Assembly (NCBI RefSeq): GCF_029504575.1
Contig: NZ_JAQFII010000001.1
Coordinates: 2,020,501-2,084,500, forward strand
Direction: 5' to 3'
DNA: 64,000 nucleotides
Origin: Streptomyces sp. SPB162
GTDB lineage: Bacteria > Actinomycetota > Actinomycetes > Streptomycetales > Streptomycetaceae
Shown: positions 17,975-25,570 of the stretch, one piece after another
Layout of the letters: every line of letters starts with the position of its first letter
Position numbering within the stretch: the stretch's first letter is position 1
The notes under the pieces: model-generated
What the model was told of the DNA's origin: nothing
Database searches by the model: none
What the model saw: only the letters and a program-made list of their open reading frames with translations
Position numbers and translations under genes: made by a program

Positions 17975-19983
17975 CTCTTCGATGGGTCGAACTCGACGGG
18001 CAGGTGCGGCGCCTCCGCGCCGGAGGGCGCGGCCTGCAGGGATTTGAGGGCGAATTCCATGACCTGCTTGAAGACCGGGCCGCAGATCTGCCCGCCGAAG
18101 TAGCTGCCACTGGTCGGGTTCTGGATCACGCAGGAGACGGTGACCCGCGGCTTGTCGGCGGGTGCGAAACCCAGGAACGAGGCGGTGTAGCCCTTGTACC
18201 GGCCGGTGGCCGGGTCCACCCGGTTGGCCGTGCCGGTCTTGCCCGCGACCCGGTACCCGGCGATGCGCGCCTTGCTCCCGGTGCCCTGTTCGTCGCCGAC
18301 CACGGACTCGAGCATCGTCGCCAGCGTCTTGGCGGTCTTCTCGCTGACCACCCGGGACGTCTTGGGCGTCTCGGATGGCACGAACCGGCCGTCGGGGCCG
18401 GTGATGCCGCGGATCAGGCTGGGCTGCACGCGGACGCCGCCGTTGGCGACCGTCGAGTAGACGGAGGTGGCCTGCAGGGCGTTGAGCGACAGGCCCTGGC
18501 CGAATGGGATCGTGTACTGCTGGGAGGCGTTCCACTTCTGCGGCTTGGCCAGGATCCCGCGGGTCTCGCCGGGGAAGCCGAGCCCGGTGGGGTCGCCGAT
18601 CCCGAACTTCTTCAGGTACGAGTACAGCACCGCGTTCGCCTCCGGCTGGGTCTTGCCCAGCTGGCCGGTGGCCAGGATCGTGCCGATGTTGCTGGACTTG
18701 GCGAGCACCCCGTTGAGGGTCAGCGACCAGGTGCCGTGGTCCACGTCGTCGTGGAAGACCCGGTCGGCGCGCGGCAGGGTGCCGGGGACCGTGACGTGGG
18801 TCTCCGGCGTCGCGACGCCCTGGTCGAGGACGGCGGCCATCGACATCAGCTTGCTGACGCTGCCGGGCTCGTAGGCGTCCTGGACGGCCGCGTTGCCCAG
18901 GGTGCCGGTGCCGGCGTGCGCGAGGTCGTTCGGGTCGTAGCCGGGGGCGTTGGCCATGGCGAGGATCTCGCCGGTGCGGGTGTCCTGGACGATGACGTAG
19001 CCGCGGTCCGCCTCGGACTTCCGCACCTGCGCCGTGATGGCGCTCTGCGCCGCCCACTGGATGTCGCGGTCGATGGTCAGCTGTACGTCCGAGCCGGGCA
19101 CGGCGGGGTGCTCCTGGATGCCGGCGGTCGGGACCTGCCGGCCGCTGGACTGTGCGTAGCGGATCCTGCCGGCCTCGCCCGCCAGCTCCCGGTTGAGCAT
19201 CGCCTCCAGACCGCCGCCTCCGGCGCCCTCACCGTTGACGAAGCCGATCACCCCGGCCGCGAGGTCGCCGCCGGGATAGACCCGCTTGGTGTGCGGATCG
19301 CTGAAGACACCGGCCAGGACGTCAGCGCCGTTGTTCTTGGCGGCCTTGGCGCTCAGCACCCGCTTGAGGTCCTTGATCTGGTTCCAGACCTGCGGGGACT
19401 GCTGCCGGGCGATGACCTGGTAGCGGGAGTTCGGGGTGGTGAGCTTCCTCGCGATGGTTTTGGCGTCGCCGCCGACGATCGGCGCGAGGAGCTCGGCCGC
19501 CTGCGCGGGCGCGTCCGCGGTCTTCGTCTGGGCGGAGGTGAAGAGGAACGGGTCGGCGGTGATGTCGTACGCGTCGACGGTCGACGCCAGATCGGTGCCC
19601 GTCCGGTCGGTGATGGCCCCGCGGTCGGCGGCGACGGTGTGCGTGACCCAGCGGTTGACGTCCGCCTTGGCCGCGTACGCGGGCGCGTCGACGGCCTGCA
19701 CCTGCAGCAGCCGGACGACGAACGCGAGCATCACCAGTGTCAGCGCGACACTGACGAGCCGCAGCCGGGGCTTGGGCCGGCCCAGCCGCAGCGGGGCCGA
19801 GGGACGTGGCGGGCGCGGACGGCGGGCGGCGGGCCCGCGGTTCCCGCCCGGGGCGGGGCGCGCCGGCCGCCTGGCGCCGGGCGACCGCTGGGAGCCCTGG
19901 CCCGGCGCTCCCGGCGCGGCGGCCCTCCGCGGCCCTCCGGGTCCCGGCAGCCGTCCGCGCTGCGGGCGCCTCGGCTCACTCAT
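17971..19983 (-). CDS. ftsI: FtsI, septal class B penicillin-binding protein
   Basis: Septal transpeptidase partnered with FtsW. The roughly 70-residue N-terminus is rich in Pro, Arg and Gly. One membrane anchor follows (about 75-92), then the PBP dimerisation domain and a C-terminal transpeptidase with SVSK (residues 375-378), SSN (430-432) and KTGT (582-585). The ATG at 19983 follows GGGGA with eight-base spacing; an in-frame GTG two codons upstream is an alternative. Length is 670 residues. It ends in overlap with murE. Confidence 0.95.
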   Translation of the reverse strand: MSEPRRPQRGRLPGPGGPRRAAAPGAPGQGSQRSPGARRPARPAPGGNRGPAARRPRPPRPSAPLRLGRPKPRLRLVSVALTLVMLAFVVRLLQVQAVDAPAYAAKADVNRWVTHTVAADRGAITDRTGTDLASTVDAYDITADPFLFTSAQTKTADAPAQAAELLAPIVGGDAKTIARKLTTPNSRYQVIARQQSPQVWNQIKDLKRVLSAKAAKNNGADVLAGVFSDPHTKRVYPGGDLAAGVIGFVNGEGAGGGGLEAMLNRELAGEAGRIRYAQSSGRQVPTAGIQEHPAVPGSDVQLTIDRDIQWAAQSAITAQVRKSEADRGYVIVQDTRTGEILAMANAPGYDPNDLAHAGTGTLGNAAVQDAYEPGSVSKLMSMAAVLDQGVATPETHVTVPGTLPRADRVFHDDVDHGTWSLTLNGVLAKSSNIGTILATGQLGKTQPEANAVLYSYLKKFGIGDPTGLGFPGETRGILAKPQKWNASQQYTIPFGQGLSLNALQATSVYSTVANGGVRVQPSLIRGITGPDGRFVPSETPKTSRVVSEKTAKTLATMLESVVGDEQGTGSKARIAGYRVAGKTGTANRVDPATGRYKGYTASFLGFAPADKPRVTVSCVIQNPTSGSYFGGQICGPVFKQVMEFALKSLQAAPSGAEAPHLPVEFDPSKR

Positions 19984-20033
19984 GCGCACCGTCCCCCGGA
20001 GCGGCGCGCAGGGTGCGAGGACTGGTCACGAGG

Positions 20034-20514
20034 TCACCTGCCGGTGGTCTGGGAAGTGGGGGAGCCGCCGGGGATGCGCGCGGACGCGCCGCCGGCCGGC
20101 TTCGTGGCGGGCGCTGTGGTGGGGACGGTGGCAGGAGCCGTCGTGGCGGGCCTGCTCGGCGGCGCCTGGGTACGCACGGGTGCCGGGGACGGCGCGGCCC
20201 CGGCCTCGGTGGGATCGCCGCGCACGGTGCCGTCCGGGTTCAGGAAGGCGGGGTTGCCGCCGGGCACCATGCCCAGCTCGCGGGCGGCGCCGGTCGAGCG
20301 CGTCGGGCGCCTTGTACCGGTCCACGTCCTGCTGGAGCGCCTGCTCCTCGTCGGTGTACGTGGTGGTGTCCTTCTGCAGCCGGTTCAGCTCGAAGGAGTC
20401 CTGGTTGACGGCGCCGTTCAGCAGGAGCAGCGAGATGAGGCCGCCGGCCAGCAGCGTCACCACCAGCAGCACGAAGGGAGCGCGGGCCGCCGTGGCCGAC
20501 CGGGCCGGGCTCAC
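20034..20514 (-). CDS. ftsL: Cell division protein FtsL, reading frame interrupted by a one-base insertion
   Basis: Small bitopic divisome protein acting with DivIC and FtsQ. The GTG at 20514 overlaps the rsmH stop and follows GAGGAGG. Residues 1-15 are cytoplasmic, about 15-37 form the membrane helix ([17 protein letters not shown]), and a coiled-coil-like extracytoplasmic stretch follows ([36 protein letters not shown] in parts). The frame is then lost: one extra G at 20286-20287 explains it. The other frame continues with [21 protein letters not shown] and a Pro/Thr/Ala-rich tail to the stop at 20034. Repaired length is 159 residues. If real, the insertion replaces the C-terminal half with arginine-rich nonsense. 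Confidence 0.85.
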
Positions 20515-21596
20515 AGCGCCTCCTCGCGGATCCGTTCGGCACCGCGCAGCCGGGCCGGGGCGGCGCGCTTGTTCTCCGCGATCTCCTGCTCGGTCGGCAG
20601 TTCCGCGCCGCGGGTGAGCAGCTTCAGCCGGGGCTGGTACTGCTCGGGCACCACGGGCAGGCCGGGCGGGGCGGTGTTGGCAGCGCCCGCCGCGAACGCC
20701 TGCTTGACGATGCGGTCCTCCAGCGACTGGTAGGACAGCACGGCGATCCGGCCGCCGACCGCGAGGGCGCCCAGCGCCGCGGGGATCGCGCCCTCGACCG
20801 CGGCGAGCTCGGCGTTGACCTCGATGCGCAGCGCCTGGAAGGTGCGCTTGGCGGGGTTGCCGCCGGTGCGCTTGGCCGCCTGCGGGAGCACCTCGCGGAT
20901 GAGGTCGACCAGTCGCGCGCTGTTGGTGAACGGTTCCTTCACCCGCTGCTTGACGACCGCGTCGACGATCTTCCGCGCGTACTTCTCCTCGCCGTAGGTG
21001 CGCAGGATCCGCACCAGGTCGCCCGGCGGGTAGGTGTTGAGCACCTCGGCGGCGCTGATGCCGGTCGTCTGGTCCATCCGCATGTCGAGCGGCGCGTCCT
21101 GCGCGTACGCGAAGCCCCGGTCCGCCTCGTCGAGCTGCATGGACGAGACACCGAGGTCGAACAGCACGCCCTGGACCCTGGGGATGCCGAGCCGGTCGAG
21201 GACGTCCGCCAGCTCGTCGTAGACCGCGTGCACCAGCGTGGCCCGGTCGCCGAACGGCGCCAGGCGCTCGGCGGAGAGCTCGAGCGCGGCGGGGTCGCGG
21301 TCGATGGCGACCAGTCGGGCCGAGGGGAACGTCGTCAGCAGCGCCTCGCTGTGGCCGCCGAGCCCCAGCGTCGCGTCCACGACCACGGCGCCCGGCTCGG
21401 CCAGCGCGGGAGCCAGCAGGTCCAGACAGCGGCGCAGCATCACGGGCACGTGCTTCGCGGGGGCGGGACCGGTGGGCCCGGTGGTGGCGGAGGGCTCGGT
21501 GGTGGCGGAGGGCTCGGTGGTGGCGGAGGGCTCGGTGGTGGCGGGGTCCGCGGGGGCGCCATGCGGCTCGGACTGCGGGGCGGGGACGGCGCTCAT
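20511..21596 (-). CDS. rsmH: RsmH (MraW), 16S rRNA m4C1402 methyltransferase
   Basis: SAM-dependent enzyme methylating N4 of C1402 in 16S rRNA. The core begins at [13 protein letters not shown], with the SAM motif [14 protein letters not shown], the [17 protein letters not shown] region and the [12 protein letters not shown] motif. The N-terminus is unusual: about 50 residues precede the core, containing the hexapeptide ATTEPS repeated three and a half times. I place the start at 21596 (MSAVPAPQ, weak GAAGGG upstream); an in-frame ATG at 21638 would add 14 residues. Neither start has a strong ribosome binding site. Confidence 0.92.
   Translation of the reverse strand: MSAVPAPQSEPHGAPADPATTEPSATTEPSATTEPSATTGPTGPAPAKHVPVMLRRCLDLLAPALAEPGAVVVDATLGLGGHSEALLTTFPSARLVAIDRDPAALELSAERLAPFGDRATLVHAVYDELADVLDRLGIPRVQGVLFDLGVSSMQLDEADRGFAYAQDAPLDMRMDQTTGISAAEVLNTYPPGDLVRILRTYGEEKYARKIVDAVVKQRVKEPFTNSARLVDLIREVLPQAAKRTGGNPAKRTFQALRIEVNAELAAVEGAIPAALGALAVGGRIAVLSYQSLEDRIVKQAFAAGAANTAPPGLPVVPEQYQPRLKLLTRGAELPTEQEIAENKRAAPARLRGAERIREEAL
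21481..21544 (-). repeat. 18-base minisatellite in the 5' part of rsmH
   Basis: Three perfect copies of an 18-base unit (GTGGTGGCGGAGGGCTCG in plus-strand reading) at 21481-21498, 21499-21516 and 21517-21534, plus a partial fourth to 21544. It is in frame and codes for ATTEPS on the minus strand. Confidence 0.95.
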
Positions 21597-21770
21597 GGGG
21601 CCCTTCTCGGTTCTTCGACTCTTCGACTTCTTCGACATATGGCCTGGTCCCCGCCCGCTCGGAAGGGAAGTGGCCCTCTGGCGCCGGGGAAGTAGTGCCA
21701 GTGGAGCCGGAGAGCGGGAGGAGGCCGAGCCATACGTACACCGTGGTGACGCTGCGAGTGGGGGCCGGGG

Positions 21771-22202
21771 TCACAGTAATCCGGTCGGAACCTCCTCCGA
21801 CAGGGCCGAAAAGGTGTCTTCCTGCGCCGCCAGGTAGCGGTCCCAGGCCGTGGCGGACCACACCTCGACCCGGGTATTGGCGCCGATGACCGCACAGTCG
21901 CGGTCCAGCCCGGCGTACTCCCGCAGCGGCTGCGGGACGTGGATGCGGCCCTGTTTGTCGGGCACCTCGTCGGTGGCTCCGGCGAACAGCACCCGCATGT
22001 AGTCCCTCGCGGGCTTGGACGTCAGGGGCGCCCGGCGCAGTTCCTCGGTGACGGCCTGGAATCCGCGCAGCGGCCACACGTACAGGCAGCGCTCCTGGCC
22101 CTTGGTGATCACCAGACCCGGCGCGAGCTGCTCCCTGAACTTCGCGGGCAGGACCAGACGGCTCTTGTCGTCGAGTCGCGGCGCGTACGTTCCGAGGAAC
22201 AC
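21771..22202 (-). CDS. mraZ: MraZ, transcriptional regulator of the dcw cluster
   Basis: AbrB-like ring-forming DNA-binding protein that binds repeats upstream of its own gene. The 143 residues start [23 protein letters not shown] and contain the second half-motif ([19 protein letters not shown]), the two SpoVT-AbrB-type repeats of the family. The GTG at 22202 follows GGGAGG at four-base spacing and matches the usual family start; the frame stays open 20 codons further upstream through the promoter and operator, which I regard as non-coding. Confidence 0.94.
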   Translation of the reverse strand: MFLGTYAPRLDDKSRLVLPAKFREQLAPGLVITKGQERCLYVWPLRGFQAVTEELRRAPLTSKPARDYMRVLFAGATDEVPDKQGRIHVPQPLREYAGLDRDCAVIGANTRVEVWSATAWDRYLAAQEDTFSALSEEVPTGLL

Positions 22203-22220
22203 CGAACCTCCCGCAGAGGA

Positions 22221-22256
22221 CCCCATTTCGCGCCACTTTACTCCACTGCGCCCCAC
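22221..22256 (-). promoter_or_regulatory. Four MraZ-type operator repeats
   Basis: On the minus strand, GTGGGG, GTGGAG, GTGGCG and ATGGGG occur at 22251-22256, 22241-22246, 22231-22236 and 22221-22226, an exact ten-base period. Known MraZ sites are TGGGA-like pentamers with five-base spacers, giving the same period. The array spans the region between the -35 and -10 boxes and extends past the predicted transcription start, as expected for autorepression. Confidence 0.8.
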
Positions 22257-22263
22257 CGTCAAC
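22235..22263 (-). promoter_or_regulatory. dcw (mraZ) promoter
   Basis: TTGACG (22263-22258) and TAAAGT (22240-22235) are separated by 17 bases, a good match to a HrdB-type vegetative promoter. Transcription would start near 22228, about 25 bases before the mraZ GTG. Confidence 0.7.
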
Positions 22264-22400
22264 GCAATCGACGGCCCGCGCGCCTCGCCCGCCGGGAGGG
22301 GACCGGGCCCTGTGGGTTACCTCACACAGGATCCAATTGACCGACTTTTTCCCGCCTCTACAGCAGGTGGGAGCGGCTCCGGCCCTTTAACGTCATTCAC

Positions 22401-22952
22401 ATGTCGATATCCGCAGCGCAGCCATCCGGAGCCGGCGCCGAGCCCGCCTCCACAACCGACTCCGTCATCGACCGACTCGTGAGCGCCAACGAGCGCTACG
22501 CGGGCGCGTTCAGCGACCCCGGCATGGGGGCCCAGCCGGTCCTGGGCGTGGCCGTCGTCGCGTGCATGGACGCCCGCATCGATCTACACGCGGCGCTGGG
22601 CCTGCGCCTGGGCGACTGCCACACCATCCGCAACGCGGGCGGGGTCGTCACCGACGACACCATCCGCTCGCTCACCATCAGCCAGCGGGCCCTCGGGACC
22701 CGCTCGGTGGTCCTCATCCACCACACCGGCTGCGGCCTGCAGAGCATCACCGAGGACTTCAGGACCGAACTGGAGCACGAGGTCGGCCAGCGGCCGACCT
22801 GGGCGGTCGAGGCGTTCACCGACATCGACCAGGACGTGCGCCAGTCGATGACCCGGGTGCGTACGTCCCCCTTCCTGGCTCATCGGGACGATGTGCGCGG
22901 TTTTGTCTTCGACGTCCACACCGGCCTGCTGCGGGAAATCACAGCCCAGTAA
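22401..22952 (+). CDS. Beta-class carbonic anhydrase
   Basis: Zinc enzyme interconverting CO2 and bicarbonate in the cytoplasm. The 183 residues have the expected ligands: Cys55 and Asp57 in ACMDARI, His108 and Cys111 in HHTGCG. The compact form resembles actinobacterial Rv1284-type enzymes. It is divergent from mraZ. A TTGACC at 22337 is a possible -35 element, but the matching -10 is poor. No clear ribosome binding site is seen before the ATG. Confidence 0.92.
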   Translation: MSISAAQPSGAGAEPASTTDSVIDRLVSANERYAGAFSDPGMGAQPVLGVAVVACMDARIDLHAALGLRLGDCHTIRNAGGVVTDDTIRSLTISQRALGTRSVVLIHHTGCGLQSITEDFRTELEHEVGQRPTWAVEAFTDIDQDVRQSMTRVRTSPFLAHRDDVRGFVFDVHTGLLREITAQ

Positions 22953-23099
22953 CGGCAGGCGAGTGACGCGGGGCGCCGTTCGAGGGAACAATGCATCGTG
23001 CGGCACCCCCTCACCCGTCAGGGCGTGTGGTGCACCGCATTCGGGGAGGAGCCGGTCCGTGGTTGGCCGCGCCCCTATGAACAGGCCGAGGAGAACCGG

Positions 23100-24140
23100 G
23101 TGACGACCTATGACGCGCGAGCAAGCCTCAGCGATCTGACCACGACGGCGGAGCGGGTGCGCCGGTCCGTGGAGAACGTGATCGAGGGCAAGCCCGAGGT
23201 CGTACGGCTCTCGCTGACCGTGATGCTGGCAGAGGGGCACCTCCTCATCGAGGATGTGCCAGGGGTCGGGAAGACGATGCTGGCCAAGGCGCTCGCGCGG
23301 TCCATCGACTGCTCGGTGCGGCGGATCCAGTTCACGCCCGACCTGCTGCCCTCCGACATCACCGGAGTGAGCGTCTTCGACCAGCAGCGGCGGGACTTCG
23401 AGTTCAAGCCGGGGGCGATCTTCGCGCAGATCGTGGTGGGCGACGAGATCAACCGGGCCTCGCCCAAGACGCAGTCGGCGCTGCTGGAGTCGATGGAGGA
23501 GCGCCAGGTCACCGTCGACGGGACCACGTACGAGCTGCCCAACCCGTTCATGGTCATCGCCACCCAGAACCCGGTGGAGATGGAGGGCACCTATCCGCTG
23601 CCCGAGGCGCAGCGCGACCGCTTCATGGCCCGGGTGTCGATCGGCTACCCGAGCCCCGAGGCCGAACTGCAGATGCTGGACGTGCACGGCGGCACACCGC
23701 CGCTGGACGACCTGCAGCCGGTCGCGCACGCCCACGAGATCGTGAAGCTGATCGAGGCGGTGCGGACGGTGCACGTGTCGGACCCAGTGCGCCGCTACGC
23801 CGTGGCGCTGGTCGGCGCCACCCGCCACCACGCGGACCTGCGGCTCGGCGCCTCGCCGCGCGCGACCCTGCACCTGGTGCGGGCGGCCCGCGCCTCGGCG
23901 GCGCTGGACGGACGCGACTTCGTCCTGCCGGACGACGTCCAGGCGCTCGCCCCCGCGGTCCTGGCGCACCGGCTGCTGCCGACCGCGCAGGCGCAGCTGA
24001 ACCGGCGCACGCCGGAACAGGTCGTGGCGGAGATCCTGCAGCGCACGCCCGTCCCCGACCCCTCCGCTTCCGCGTCCGCGTCCGCACTGCAATGGCGGCA
24101 GGCGCAGAGCGCCCAGCCGCCCGGCGTCCGGGGCTTGTGA
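23100..24140 (+). CDS. MoxR-family AAA+ ATPase
   Basis: Chaperone-like ATPase usually encoded beside DUF58 proteins. The 346 residues include Walker A (EDVPGVGKT), Walker B (VVGDEINRA), the sensor region ([24 protein letters not shown]) and a C-terminal lid. The GTG at 23100 is chosen because GAGGAG precedes it and the family begins about here; upstream in-frame residues are not conserved in type. Its stop overlaps the start of the DUF58 gene (TGATG), so the three genes to 27972 form one operon. Confidence 0.92.
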   Translation: MTTYDARASLSDLTTTAERVRRSVENVIEGKPEVVRLSLTVMLAEGHLLIEDVPGVGKTMLAKALARSIDCSVRRIQFTPDLLPSDITGVSVFDQQRRDFEFKPGAIFAQIVVGDEINRASPKTQSALLESMEERQVTVDGTTYELPNPFMVIATQNPVEMEGTYPLPEAQRDRFMARVSIGYPSPEAELQMLDVHGGTPPLDDLQPVAHAHEIVKLIEAVRTVHVSDPVRRYAVALVGATRHHADLRLGASPRATLHLVRAARASAALDGRDFVLPDDVQALAPAVLAHRLLPTAQAQLNRRTPEQVVAEILQRTPVPDPSASASASALQWRQAQSAQPPGVRGL

Positions 24141-25570
24141 TGTCCGCCGACCCGCAGGCCGCGGGAGGTTTCCGTACGGCGCTGTCGGGGCTGACCACGC
24201 GCGGACGGTCCTTCTTCGCGGCCGGGGTCGCGGCGGCGGTCTGCGCCTACGTGCTGGGCCAGCCCGACCTGCTGCGGGTCGGGCTGCTGCTGGCGGTGCT
24301 GCCGCTGGTCTGCGTCGCGGTGCTGTACCGCACCCGCTACCGGGTCGCGGGCAGCCGGCGGCTCGCGCCGTCACGGGTGCCCGCGATGTCCGAGGCGCGG
24401 GTGCACCTGCGCGTCGACAACGTCTCGCGCATCCCCACCGGCCTGCTGATGCTGCAGGACCGGGTGCCGTACGTGCTCGGGCCGCGGCCGCGCTTCGTGC
24501 TGGACCGGGTGGAGCCGGGCGGCCACCGCGAGGTGTCCTACCGGGTCCGCTCCGACCTACGCGGGCGCTATCCGCTGGGGCCGCTGCAGCTGCGGCTGAC
24601 CGACCCCTTCGGTATGTGCGAGCTGACCCGGTCGTTCAGCGCGTTCGACACCCTGACCGTGGTGCCCCGGGTGGAGCCACTGCCCGCGGTCCGGCTCGCG
24701 GGCGAGGCGTCCGGCTACGGCGACAGCCGCACCCGCTCGCTGTCGCTGGCCGGCGAGGACGACGCGATCCCGCGCGGCTACCGGCACGGTGACGATCTGC
24801 GGCGGGTGCACTGGCGCTCCACCGCGAAGTACGGCGAGCTGATGGTGCGGCGCGAGGAGCAGCCGCACAAGGCCCGCTGCACCGTGCTGGTGGACACCCG
24901 GCGGCTCGCCTTCTACGGCGCGGGGCCCGATTCCGCCTTCGAATGGGCGGTGTCGGGAGCGGCGTCGGTCTCGACGCACATGCTGGAGCGCGGCTACTCG
25001 GTGCGGCTGCTGACCGACACCGGCAGCAGCGTCCCGGGTCCCGAGGGCGGTTTCGGCGGCGACTCCTCCGACACCGCGGGAGTACTGCTCGACACGCTCG
25101 CGGTGGTCGAGCACTCGGACGGCGCCGGCTTCTCGCGCGCCCACGACGTACTGCGGGTCGGCAGCGAGGGCTTGCTGGTGGCCTTCCTCGGGGATCTCGA
25201 CGAGGAGCAGGCGACGATCGTCGGACGGATGCGCCGGCGGGCCGGCGGCGCGGTGGCGTTCGTCCTGGACAGCTCGGCCTGGGTGTCCCGCGACGCTGTG
25301 GATCCGTACCCGGACGTGTCGGCCGCCGGTTCGGGTTCCGCCGCCTCCGGTTCCGCTTCCGATCTCGCCGACGGTTCCGCCGCCGGCTCCGGTGGGAGCG
25401 GCGACGACCGGTCCGGGTCGAGCGCGGACACCGGTGTCCGGCGGGCCGTGCGCATGCTGCGCGAGGCCGGCTGGACGGTACTCCCGGTGCCACCGGGCGA
25501 GGGCCTGTCCTCGCTGTGGCAGCTCGCGGACCGGTTCCGCGCGCGCGAAGAGGCGGGAGCCGGCTCATGA
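24140..25570 (+). CDS. DUF58 protein with VWA-like domain
   Basis: Membrane protein of 476 residues with two N-terminal membrane helices (about 26-70). The DUF58 core has the signature DDAIPRGYRHGDDLRRVHWRST (about 205-226 in pieces). After about residue 385 comes a Ser/Gly/Ala/Asp low-complexity segment, then a short globular end. The function is not established; the MoxR-DUF58-transglutaminase set is thought to act on envelope proteins or peptidoglycan. It overlaps the next gene by four bases (ATGA). Confidence 0.88.
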   Translation: MSADPQAAGGFRTALSGLTTRGRSFFAAGVAAAVCAYVLGQPDLLRVGLLLAVLPLVCVAVLYRTRYRVAGSRRLAPSRVPAMSEARVHLRVDNVSRIPTGLLMLQDRVPYVLGPRPRFVLDRVEPGGHREVSYRVRSDLRGRYPLGPLQLRLTDPFGMCELTRSFSAFDTLTVVPRVEPLPAVRLAGEASGYGDSRTRSLSLAGEDDAIPRGYRHGDDLRRVHWRSTAKYGELMVRREEQPHKARCTVLVDTRRLAFYGAGPDSAFEWAVSGAASVSTHMLERGYSVRLLTDTGSSVPGPEGGFGGDSSDTAGVLLDTLAVVEHSDGAGFSRAHDVLRVGSEGLLVAFLGDLDEEQATIVGRMRRRAGGAVAFVLDSSAWVSRDAVDPYPDVSAAGSGSAASGSASDLADGSAAGSGGSGDDRSGSSADTGVRRAVRMLREAGWTVLPVPPGEGLSSLWQLADRFRAREEAGAGS

